From: Strigamia acuminata
Taxonomy: Eukaryota; Arthropoda; Chilopoda; Geophilomorpha; Linotaeniidae
DNA length: 64,000 nt
Reading direction: 5' to 3'
NCBI GenBank assembly: GCA_949358305.1
Contig: OX442314.1
Coordinates: 26,769,118-26,833,117, forward strand
Shown: positions 1 to 11,000 of the stretch, piece after piece
How the letters are laid out: each line of letters starts with the position of its first letter
Position numbering within the stretch: the first letter of the stretch is position 1
Translations under genes and position numbers: made by a program
Notes under the pieces: generated by a model
Seen by the model: only the letters and a program-made list of their open reading frames with translations
What the model was told of the DNA's origin: nothing
The model's database searches: none

Positions 1-150
1 CAATAATTTGTCGATTTCTATGTTTTTACTCAATAATTTGTCGATTTTTATGTTTTTACTCAATAATTTGTCGATTTTTATGTTTTCACTCAATAATTTG
101 TCGATTTTTATGTTTTTACTCAATAATTTGTTGATAATTTCACGACATAA
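1..150. repeat. 30-bp minisatellite at the left edge
   Basis: About five head-to-tail copies of a 30-bp unit containing CAATAATTTGTCGATTTTTA. The first four differ at single positions and the fifth decays after its first half. The array runs off the left edge. Short open frames through it are repeat translations, not genes. Confidence 0.9.
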
Positions 151-1839
151 TAATTTCTCATATTTACTAAAAATAACTTGCTTTTTCATCCTCAATTTCC
201 ACTAAATTTTCCCTCTTTCTCAACATTCAATTTTCATTTTCAATCCAAACGTAAAATTGTAAAAGGTATTTGAAACAAACGCATTAGCACCGTTTGCACG
301 ATTCTACGAACCTACCCCGTAGTAAAGTCGAATGCAAATGCAATAATGGCCATGGTCGCAATATTTGTGGACGGGTCCAATATTGAGAAGGTTTTAGGAT
401 AGGTGGGTTCAATGTGCAGCGCAGACTTCAGTCAGGGGGTTATAATGGAAAGTGCACATTGGCAGCGGTTATTTCACCTCGAAGGGGGTGAGTGAGTTTG
501 TCCCGCTTTTCTCGCACAAGGTCAGTTCAGGTGAAGATCTAGGTGAAGCTTCGAGGGCGCACAAACACCTGGGTCGACTCGACTCCGCTCAACGTGGGGG
601 GTCAGGCACACGAGCGGAGCAAAGGATCAATCCATTTATTAAACTCAACAAAACCACGCATTTACAACAACTCCATTTCAATCACTGAATTCGTAACCTC
701 GAAAATAAATAAATGAAATAAATGACGGATTTTCGCCCTTTTTGTCTAAATATTCATCGAAAAATGGTACATTTATAATTTTTTTATAATATGTATCGAT
801 TTTTATTCGAATTTTACTCGTTTTTTAAATATTTTTATTGATTTCTGGATTAATTTTCATCAAAAAATGATGAAATTTTGCCGTTTTTACGTACATTTTT
901 TTTTTCAAAAAAATGTTTTATCAAAAAATGGAGTAAAATGAATTTTTTGGGAAAAATTTCCAAATTTTCTATTAAAAAATAATAATTTTTTTTTTTTTAT
1001 TAAAAAATTACGAATTTTTCCAATTTGTAGTAATTTTTCTGAGAATTTTCATAATAAACTGATGAAATTTCGAAATTTTTCTCAAAACCTTAGTTTTCCT
1101 CTATTTTTTTTATTAAAAATTTAGAATTTCTATAAATTTTCCACCGAGTCCATTGCAAGCAATCGATCTCCCACTTTCCCCATTTACAGACATTGCGACA
1201 CCAACAACAACAACACACGCAGTCCGGTACAATCCAATGACATTCAGGGGTGGCCGCAACGACGACCGCGCAGCAACCAACCTTACCTTGGCCTACCCTT
1301 GAGTTGAAGGTGAAGGTGGCCTGCAAATGGGGTAAATGAGTGCAAATGTTGACTCGGCAACCGAACCAAGGTCAGCGCAGTGGAGAAAGTAGGTTGAGCG
1401 CAGTACACTTTTACTACCCTATTTGGAGCAAGGCAACTCAACAGGAAGAACCCTCCACGTCTCTCTTCCCTTTCCCTTCCTACTAGAAAAACAAACAACA
1501 AACATGGCCGCCCATTTTGGAAAACGAAATAAACAATTGTCCATTTTATTTGTTTTTTAGTTTTTCGAAAGGAATTTTTCTTTGTCAATTAATGTGTCAT
1601 TTTTCGTAATATCAACAAAATATTCGTGGTTCAGTAATTTTTTTTAAAAATAGTTTCTAACCGTTAATTCGGAGTTTATTTTTGGGGAATGTTTTGTGTT
1701 TATTATTTCTGTTGTGAAGGTGAGGCGATATAACGTCATTCAGTCAACCTGAATCAGATATTGAATGGAGAAATGATGACGTCATATCGCGCTTGACGCA
1801 TTTAAAAAAACTCCACATCAGCAAAAGGCGAAAACTTAC
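151..1839. other. Probable TAF8 intron 1 and flanking non-coding DNA
   Basis: AT-rich sequence downstream (minus strand) of the TAF8 first exon. I looked on the minus strand for the rest of the histone fold and did not find it, so the next TAF8 exon probably lies left of the window. A somewhat GC-richer patch at 1140-1450 has no recognisable product. Confidence 0.45.
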
Positions 1840-1975
1840 AACTCTGCAGCATCTCGGTAAGAGTTTCCAGGGCAGCACGTTCGGACACTTCGAAACCAAC
1901 TTCGGATACTAAAGCGGATGCTGCCGTGAATAAAATCCGACGGCGTGCGCTGGAAAACTGCAATTCCGAAGCCAT
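1840..1975 (-). CDS. TAF8: TAF8, first coding exon (TFIID subunit, histone fold start)
   Basis: First 45 codons of TBP-associated factor 8, a TFIID subunit that pairs with TAF10 through a histone (bromodomain-associated) fold in the nucleus. Reading the minus strand from the ATG at 1975 gives a short N-terminus, then ARRRILFTAASALVSEVGFE and, near the end, ETLTEMLQS. Human TAF8 as I remember it has the same run of basic residues, a similar first helix and the identical ETLTEMLQS. The exon ends in phase 1 after the codon AGT with a consensus GTAAGT donor (1839 downward), and the next human residue is Tyr, which fits a leading T. Only the first helix and the start of the second are in view; the remainder is outside the window. 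The exon is too short for ordinary ORF calling. The gene is transcribed away from syd-1. Confidence 0.8.
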
Positions 1976-2987
1976 GATATTGCTATTAACGAGCCTCTTT
2001 TCGTAGGCCTAAATCTTTCTCCTGTGGGGAAGCGGTGCAGGCTCGGGTTTACGATCGGGGTGAGTTCTCATAGGACAGAAAAATGTAAATTTTTAAATTA
2101 TTAGAAAACGATCATTATCGATTTTTTTTATTGTCAAAATTTTTTTTAAGGAAAAGAAAATACCATTTTTTAAACGTGTCTTTGAATAATTTTATTGTTG
2201 CGAGTCTTTAAAAGTTAACGCCATTTTGGACTGCGGAGATTCCATCTAGCGGTCGTATTTTCAATTAATTTTCATTTTAATACACGTTTGAAATCAAATA
2301 TATTTATATTTATTTCATATTTTTATTTATTTGTGTGTAAAAATATCGAATAAAAAAACTAATAGTATAGAAAACTGCATTTTGAATCCTGGCGTTGAAG
2401 AGTAGACAGAAGCCGAGAGAAACAAACACGCGCAGTCATTGAACGAAGTGTGAAGATTTCTGCGCAGATCGTTGACACCGCACTAAAGGAAGAATGATAC
2501 TCCCAAGTTAAATTTCCAAAATTTCTATTCGCATTTTTCGTACGTATAAAACCAACAAAAAAGTCGAATAAGCAAACTCGCACTATTATTATATCCAAAT
2601 TAATTCCCACCGCTAAACAACACCCAAAAACACACCATTCCCGTCAATAATAATTCTATTAAATTCAATTCTCTCGCAGAACCGATCATGCGCATTGATC
2701 AAACAAACCCCACCTTAAACACTGTGTATCGCTCTCCGATTAGACCGTCGTGCAGAATGGAGTAGCCGGCGTGGTTTTGAACGAAAACTGCTTGCATAGC
2801 ATCATTTTCCTCGATTTTTCCGTATCAGATGAGTGCATTTCTATAAAAATCGCCTTGGTTCGCGCATTTATTATTGCCGTTTGGATGTGGTAGGCTCAAA
2901 ATTTGCTTCGGCCATTTTGGTTGTGTGGATTTATGAGAAGAGGTTAAATGTTGTGCAGTTTCAAAGTGCAACTGCCGGCATTGGAAA

Positions 2988-3076
2988 ATGGCCGCTGCTC
3001 TGTTAGGCGACATGTTGGTACATTTGTCAAACCTCAACACAATTTTCACCCGATCTTGAGGAACGATGGAAGATAG
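2988..3076 (+). other. Candidate syd-1 leader exon with a small upstream ORF
   Basis: A plus-strand segment ends at a consensus donor (GTGAGT at 3077). It holds an ATG at 2988 opening a 23-codon frame that stops at 3059, and a second ATG at 3066. Neither can be spliced in frame to the 5002 acceptor of syd-1, so if this is a syd-1 exon it is untranslated leader with an upstream ORF. The 5' end cannot be placed. This rests only on the donor, the position and the strand. Confidence 0.25.
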
Positions 3077-4019
3077 GTGAGTGCAAAATATTATCACGAA
3101 AATTTATTTTCATTTATTTACCCAAAAATGGTCGAAAAATCGATTTTTTAATAAAAAAAAATTTAAAAAGACAAAAAAATAATAATTTTAATTAATTAAA
3201 CCAATTATTTATTTATTTGCACAAAAATAAAATCCCGAAATTACAAAATTTGTGGGTTTTTTCAGTGTAAAAAAAAAAAATTGATGATTTTATTCGATTT
3301 TAATGAAATTTCGCTCGTTTTCGCGCATTGCAAATGTCGTGCAGGAAAGCTCGTTTTCGGGTTGCTTTTGGGGAAGTGCAGCGCGAATTTCATTTATTAA
3401 AGGCCTGTTATTTCGTCGGACATGCCAGGCCCTGACCCCATGGTTCACGGCCCAGATCGATACAGTTGGTAGTGGGGCGGGCGGAGGGAAGCTGACGTGC
3501 AATAACCCCGTTCGAGGATCCATCCTATTCCGAAAAAGGGTTCGGGCATTCGGCGCCTTCCTTCCGAGAATAATTCAATCAATTTAAACCAACTCTTTTT
3601 TTTATTATCCACTTTTCATTACCAAACTGTTTTCCCATTGGTTGCCCGTCGCATTAAATCGGAGGAATTGATTTGGTAAAATTTTTTTTTTAATTTTTAT
3701 TTATTTATTTTTTGGGTGATTTTTTTGTGATTGGGGGGGGGGGGGGGAGAGTTTGTTTTGGTTTGGTAATTGGGTTTTTTGGGTTTTTTTTGGGTTTGGG
3801 ATTTTGGATTGGTAAAAAGAATGGGGTTGGGTGATGTCCACTAGAGGTCAGGGTTGGGTGTGGCGATAAAGAGAGTGTGGTAGACAGTGAGGCGGCGACA
3901 CACCGCCTTGCAATTTCGTCACTGGGAGGTGCGTGTGAGAAATGGATTGGCTTGGCACACGGTTGGGTCGAAATAAAGTTTGGAAAAAATGTCAAGTTGG
4001 TCGGAAGTTGGTGAAAAAA

Positions 4020-4640
4020 GTGTTAAGTTGGGGATAAATTAGTCAAATAAACGTCCAAGTGTGGTAGAATTAGTCAAAATATGTGTAATTGGTCGGAAAT
4101 TAGTATAAAGAAAAAATGTCAAAAGTGAAATTGGACTAAAATTGGTCAAATTAATGTCAAACTGTTTTTAAAAATTGTCGAATTGGTGTAAAATTTGTCA
4201 AAAAATGTCAAATTGGGGTAATATTGGTCTAAAATTTGTCAAATAATTTTAAATGAGGGTTATATTTGTCTAAAATTAGTCCAGAAATATAAAATTCGTC
4301 TAAAATATGTCAAAAACTGCCAAAAATTGCCAAAAGTTCCTCAAAAACTAGACCAAAAACGTGAAATTGGTCTAAAATTAGTCCAGAAATGTCAAATTGA
4401 TCTAAAATGTGTCAAAAATGTGTGAAATTCCTCAAAAACTAGTCCAAAAACGTAAAATTTTTGTGTAATTCCTCAAAAACTAGTCCAAAAACGTAAAATT
4501 TTTGTGTAATTCTTCAAAAACTAGTCCAAAAACGTGAAATTGGTCTAAAATTAGTCGAAAAATGTCAAATTCGTCTAAAATTTGTCAAAACCCGTCAAAT
4601 TAGAAATAAAAATGAAATAAAAATGGCAAATTGAGCTAAA
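4020..4640. repeat. Degenerate decamer-based repeat tract
   Basis: Loose tandem repetition of ten-base words such as AAAATTGGTC, AAAATTAGTC and AAAATTTGTC, giving 20-, 30- and 40-bp higher periods. An exact 41-bp direct duplication sits at about 4430-4510. Probably non-coding. Confidence 0.7.
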
Positions 4641-4731
4641 ATGATTGAATTTTCCAGCCGAGCACGAACTAAAAATGCTTTACCATCATTTCGTTAATTC
4701 TATTTTATTTTCTCGTAGTTTTGCCGAGTAA

Positions 4732-4927
4732 TGACGTCAGCACGTCACAAGCGTGCCTCTTCTTGGTCCACATGCTCGCACCATCACGGCGTCGGTGTCT
4801 GCGGGTCAAAGTTCACCATCTTCTCTTACGCTCCACCATGCTATGCTGTGGCAGGAGAAAGGTGCGCAAAACACATGTGACGTCACCAAAACTTACAACG
4901 ATTCATCTCCAATTTCCAGTGACGTCA
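4732..4927. promoter_or_regulatory. Three exact CRE palindromes upstream of the syd-1 coding exon
   Basis: TGACGTCA occurs exactly at 4732-4739, 4878-4885 and 4920-4927, within 200 bp, just upstream of the splice acceptor of the first recognised syd-1 coding exon. This is the CREB/ATF core site. It would suit a neuronal gene with an alternative promoter here, but the same octamer also occurs inside fold-back elements of this window, so part of the cluster could be transposon-derived. Confidence 0.4.
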
Positions 4928-5028
4928 CTTGCACCCCGCCCCTGTGGCAGAAAATTCTTAGTCAGAGTATTGACAGAATTGGCGGGCTTTTCCCATTCCA
5001 GGAATCTCGAGAAGGGACTTCCACTGAG

Positions 5029-8000
5029 ATGTCGAGTCCGAGACGCGCCGCAGCCGCAGGGGCAGCCAGAGCCACACGTGTCAGGGTCCCGCCCCCCGAA
5101 ATGGTGATGCAAAGCGACTTCCGTAAGGTAATTCCACACTTGTCATCCTTTTTCTCCCTTCCTACAACGCGCCCAGTTGGTGTCGAAGTCGAGCGAGCTC
5201 ACTCTCGCTGTGACTGTGAGCGCCGCCTCAACTGCATTAGTTTATTATGAGTCAGTGTTGGAAGGGCAGTTGGAAACGAGCTCCAAAAGATGGACAAACC
5301 AAGCGCGAGAGAGATGCTAAGATATTAGCGAGGGTTTGTTTGTGTTTTTTTATTATTATTTTTATTTGTTTTATTTTTGTTTGTCAATTCTAGGGTGTTC
5401 TGTTTTGATGCCAAATTCAAACTGCATTTTGGACTGATTTTTAAACCGATCGACGAAGCCGCAGACGGGATTTTGCAGCTTGATTTTGGCATCAAGATAC
5501 TGCTCGGGAAATACTAAGGGGTTTCATTAAATGAGCGATTAGTTGATTACTTTGATTACTTTGATTAGTCGATTACTTGATGTGTCATGTGACTGGATTC
5601 AACCAATCCTGAGAATAATCATTTCATCGAATAAGCAACTAATCAAGTAATCAACCCAAACCATGATTTTCTACTGGCTTGGGCCGATTATAAGTGCTTT
5701 CTCAACTGAAACCAACATGGCGGCACCAGACCCGCTTCAACTACACAAGGTCATAATTTAACAAAGTCTGCTCAGTTTAGGTTAATCTGAACACATAAAA
5801 CGAGTTAGGTAGTTGCAATTATTATTTGTAGGAACTTTTTTTAAACAATTGCAACGTATTTAGGTTACAATTTAAACAATTGCGCCCATTGGAGCATAAT
5901 CACATAATCAGATTTTTGTTGGGCCCTCAATAATTGAGTGATTACGATTATTGCAATAATCAACTAATCACAATAATCGCTCATTTAATGAAACCCCTTA
6001 TTTTGTGAGTGGTAGAGTCGAAAACTTGTTTGGCTCAATAGTTGTGTGTGAGTTATGCCAACTGTCTACAACTGGTGTTTTCTGTGGTTTTCTCACTTGT
6101 CGGTGCGGCTTGAATGGTGCGATGGTCTCATGGGCGTTCGGCCAAACTGGTCACGACCATATTAAGTGTTCGGAATAAAAATGGAAATGAAAATACGCAG
6201 TTGTTTAGACCAGCGTTTCCCAAACTATGAGGCGTGAGCTGATTTTTGGTGGGGCGAATCCATCACACACGGCTTAAATAGGACAAGCTTTTTCTGCAAA
6301 CTTATGTAAAATTTTATGCAAAATTATATAAAAATTTCTTTTTTTCTTTTAAGTAGTTCATTTTTGGAAAATTTAATGACCGATAGATGAGGTGGGGCGC
6401 GGAAGATCACTTTGCTTAAAAATGGGTCGCGATGCTAAAAAGTTTAGGAACCCCTGGTCTAGACTCTATGAACGATATAGACAGTGCGTTCAAATTGATT
6501 GCGATAAATCTGCAAAGCAAATGTTATAAGTCGACAACCTCGTTTTCATTTGAACGTAAGAAGTTTTTGCATCATATTTGCCTTAACTTGCATATCTTAA
6601 GCAACAATTACAAAGTTTGCATGGACATGGTTTTCCAAATAAGTGATATGCATTTAAAATTAGAAGTTTTTATAGTGTTAAGTGTAACTTGGTCAGACTA
6701 ATGAATTTTCCACAAATGTTAATTGTAATTGGTTGTATTTGGTTCTATCGGATGGATTTTGTTTGCGGATTAATTGTAAGTGGAGCTTCTGTACAAACAA
6801 GGATTTTCCATCAAACAACTAAACAAGTTGGAGGATGCAAACAATTGAATTGTTGGCATTAATGGATGAGCGAGTGTTGTGTGAGAGTGCTTTGTTGCTT
6901 GTTGTTTGTTGAACTTGGAATGCACTTGGCATGGCATTTTCATTCCCACAGAACTTCAACTGAATTGCTTTGTTAGAGCAAAAATTGTTGTCCTAGCAGT
7001 CATTAAGTAAACAAAAACAACAAAAAAGCCAGTTGAGGCAGCACACGAAGATGAAACATTTTTGTTTTTGGAAATATACAGAAAAATGAATTTAAATATC
7101 TTAATTATTTTTATTCAGTGCACTGCAGATCTTAATTTTCCAAAAGGCATTAATAATTTATTAGGGTGCAATAAAACGTTAATGGGATTTCCAGATAAGG
7201 TCTGAATCATCTTTGGATCAATGGGATAGGAGGAAAAGTAGGATTGGTGTAAGGTTGTGGGTATGTAAAGTACAATGTAACAACATTGATGTTTTCAGGT
7301 GAGAGCAGTTGGTCCAGAAATGACAATTTTTGATGTGCAGTTAAGATTTGGTGTAGTTTTTATGATTTAGAAGCAAAAATTGCAATTTGTTGCCAATAGG
7401 CTGACAAGTGAGAAATGTTTGTTGTACTTGCAGTACTGGGAAGAAAATTATCAATAAATGTCATTGCTGTGAATTGATTCACAATTAATTGTGGTTCACA
7501 AGTGTGTGATAAAAATGAAGCTTTAACAGCTGCAACAACATGTGTATTTTGTCATTTTGTGAAACAAGTTGGTTTCATAGTTTATTGATTTGGTTTTACT
7601 AATGGCGAAGAGCCAACATGGCATTTCATTGAACTCTTGTGAAAGTTAGCAGTCATGTTGGTAGATAGAAATTGCTATTTTAAAAATAATCCAGAAATTG
7701 CCATTAATATTTCAAAAATTTTAAACAACCAGGCACGGACCGTTCCGATAAGGGGCCGTCCATATATTACGTAACGCCTTAAGGGGGGGGAGGGGGTTTC
7801 AAATTTTGTTACGGGTTGTTACGACGGGGAGGGGGGGGGGGGGTTCTTAATAATGTTACGTAACAAAACTTTTTTTAACATTTTTGAAATTATTTTTAAA
7901 TTTTTGAAAATTTTTGAAAATTTTTGAAAATTTTTGAAAATTTTTGAAAATTTTTGAAATTTTTTGAAAATTTTTGAAAATTTTTTGTAAAATTTTTGAA

Positions 8001-11000
8001 ATTTTTGAAAACTTTTGTATTATAAGCTTGTATCAAATTATTTTTTTTGGGGGGGGGGGGGGGTGGTGAGTTTTGTTACGTAATATAATATTCTAGGGGG
8101 GGTTTGAGGATTTGTTACGACCTTGTTACAGGGGGGGGGGGAGGGGGTCTAAAAATCGGAAAATTGGCGTTACGTAATATATGGACGGCCCCTAAGCGGC
8201 CGATCTGTAGCGCTTGATTTGGCTTATAATTCGTTAATTAGTTGCTAAATTTCACCATAAGTAAATACAGTCGAAACTTTTTATAACGAATTGCAAGGGA
8301 CCCGAAAAATCAATTCGTTATAACGAGAATTCGTTATATCGAAATTTTTTAACATGGGATTCTATGGGAAGTCAACCGAACCGACCATTTTTAGGTATTC
8401 GTTATATCGATAATTCGTTATACCGCGATTCGTTATAAAGAGTTTTGACTGTATACTCCTGTTTGCAGACTGTCCAGCAAATATCCTTACAACTGAACAG
8501 ATTAGGAAATAGGAATATAAATCTAAATGGTTGAAACTTTTGTTGGAGGTTCAACTAAGGTTTCTACGTTTTAGCTTTTTAAAGTTGGAGTTTACAGATA
8601 TCTTGATGCCAATTTCAAACTGCGCATCACATTCTGCGCATGCATTTAACACAGCGATTGTTAAGCTTGTTGCACACAAAGGAACTAAAGCAACTAAATT
8701 TTGGTATTGTGCTGTAAATTACTTTTGTTGATAAGTTTATCGTTGTTTATTACTAAGGCCTAATATTAGGTTTAATACTGCTAAACAACAACTGGAATTA
8801 GGAAAGCAACTGCGCAAAATGGGATGTGCAGTATGAATTTGACATCAAGATACCGGGCACGAACTGTAGCAAAAGTTGTACAGTCTAATCCCATTATAGC
8901 CCATTATAACGTCTGCTGCCGGGGGAAAATAACATGGTTTCCAACCGAACCTAATCTGTTCTAACCCATCCTAAATCTAGCCTAAATATGGCAATAAGCC
9001 ATTTGGATTTGTCTCCAAAAACTCCATTGTAAGCAGAAAAGTAAAGCAGAATAGAGGATACTTTGACTCATCAATAGACACTTACTTGTTAGCAAATAGT
9101 AAAAGTCTATGGAGATTTTGAAAAAGTTTTTCTCGGATTGGACCATAGGGGTCTAAGCGGGACTCTATAATACGCGCGATATTCTTATCCGCGATGTCGC
9201 GGTTATGAATGTCACGTCCATTCATAAGCGCGAATTCGCGGATAAGAATATTGACGGTATTCACAACCGCGACACTGTGGGAGCAACTAATTCAAATCCG
9301 CGACATCGCGGGTATGAATATCACGTCCATTCATAACCGCGACAGCATTTTTAATTGTTGTGTTTTTGTTTTTTGATGATTTTAATGATTTTTAATGATT
9401 ATTTATTGTTTATTGCTTATGACATGAAAATGCGCAGGGTCGAGGCAACATCATGCCGACAGTACGGACAACGTGGGGTTGTTCGTACACGTTGGGCATC
9501 GGCCATCACACAGGCGCTGCACTTCGTGCAAAAGTTGGCAGAAGAATATGATTTGGTTTTGGGTGGTATCTGTGCAGGGGTAATGGAAATGTCAATGGTA
9601 TTTCAATGGTAAATGAGAATTTTAGGGTGTTTTGGTGGAGTTTGTTGGGTGTATGACACGTCCACGTAACGCAGAACGTTACGTGGACGTGTCATACACC
9701 GTTCACGGTAGTTTTCGCGCTTATGAATGTTCATTGAAGTCGAGGAACGTCGCGGTTACGAATATAAAGTCATTCGTAACCGCGAATTCGCGGACATAAA
9801 CAGCGATGGTATTCTAAACCGCGAATTGTGGATTCGCGGTTTTGAATATCGCGCGCATTATGGATCACCGTCTAACAAGGGGAGAGCACCAATAAGCTAT
9901 CACAGATTGTTGTAATATTAAACAAGAAGGATTGTTATATCATGCTGAATGAGACCCTAAAATAATTTCATTCCATAAACAGCCAACAATGCAAACAATG
10001 AGCTCAAAGTTGGCACTATTTTGTCTGTGTATACATCAAATCTGAGCAATCAGGCCTAGTGTATGAATACTGTAAACAACAGTTGCTAGGTAAAAAATAG
10101 TCCCAAGATCCAAGTTCAATTTTATCATTTGAGATTCAATGATGTCATTTCCTCTTTTGATATCACATGACATATTACATCAGAACTTTGTTCAACAACA
10201 TGACTGTCTTCATGAAGACAATAATAGTTTGTAGTGGTGGTCCAGTGGTTCAGGCAATGGACTAGGAATCTTTCCATACAGATTCAAATCCTGGTGTGTG
10301 TGAAAATTTTTTACTTTTATTTTTTAATTTTTTTTAGCAGTAATTTTAATGTTTGTAATTTTATGTTTGTTAAAAAATTAAAATTAATTAATTAAAGTTT
10401 TCTAAAAACAAACATAAAATTACAAACATTAAAATTACTGCTAAAAAAAAATAAAAAATAAAAGTAAAAAATTTTCACACACACCAGGATTTGAACCTGT
10501 ATGGAAAGATTCCTAGTCCATTGCCTGAACCACTGGACCACCACTACAAACTATTATTGTCTTCATGAAGACAGTCATGTTGTTGAACAAAGTTCTGATG
10601 TAATATGTCATGTGATATCAAAAGAGGAAATGACATCATTGAATCTCAAATGATAAAATTGAACTTGGATCTTGGGACTATTTTTTACCTAGCAACTGTT
10701 GTTTACAGTATTCATACACTAGGCCTGATTGCTCAGATTTGATGTATACACAGACAAAATAGTGCCAACTTTGAGCTCATTGTTTGCATTGTTGGCTGTT
10801 TATGGAATGAAATTATTTTAGGGTCTCATTCAGCATGATATAACAATCCTTCTTGTTTAATATTACAACAATCTGTGATAGCTTATTGGTGCTCTCCCCT
10901 TGTAAGCTTACCTATCAGTCATTGTTGTTTATATATTCTGCAGGTGAGTGGTATATCCACTGAGATCTTCAACCAGATTCAAGCAGTTGAAAACGACCAC

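Larger units (their letters stand above)
1976..5001. other. Region between the divergent TAF8 and syd-1 genes
   Basis: About 3 kb separating two genes transcribed in opposite directions. It must hold the TAF8 promoter and probably the syd-1 promoter and leader exons, because the first recognised syd-1 coding exon has a strong splice acceptor (TTTTCCCATTCCAG, ending at 5001). 3660-4000 is G/T-rich low-complexity sequence. The open frames at 2359-2610, 2825-3097, 3290-3590 and 3705-3995 have no recognisable domain. Confidence 0.5.

Noticed and set aside
4753-5250. 165-residue open frame across the syd-1 first coding exon.
   Set aside because: Only part of it is exon: it begins at GTG, runs through a strong acceptor (5001) and past a donor (5128); the true coding start is taken as the ATG at 5029.
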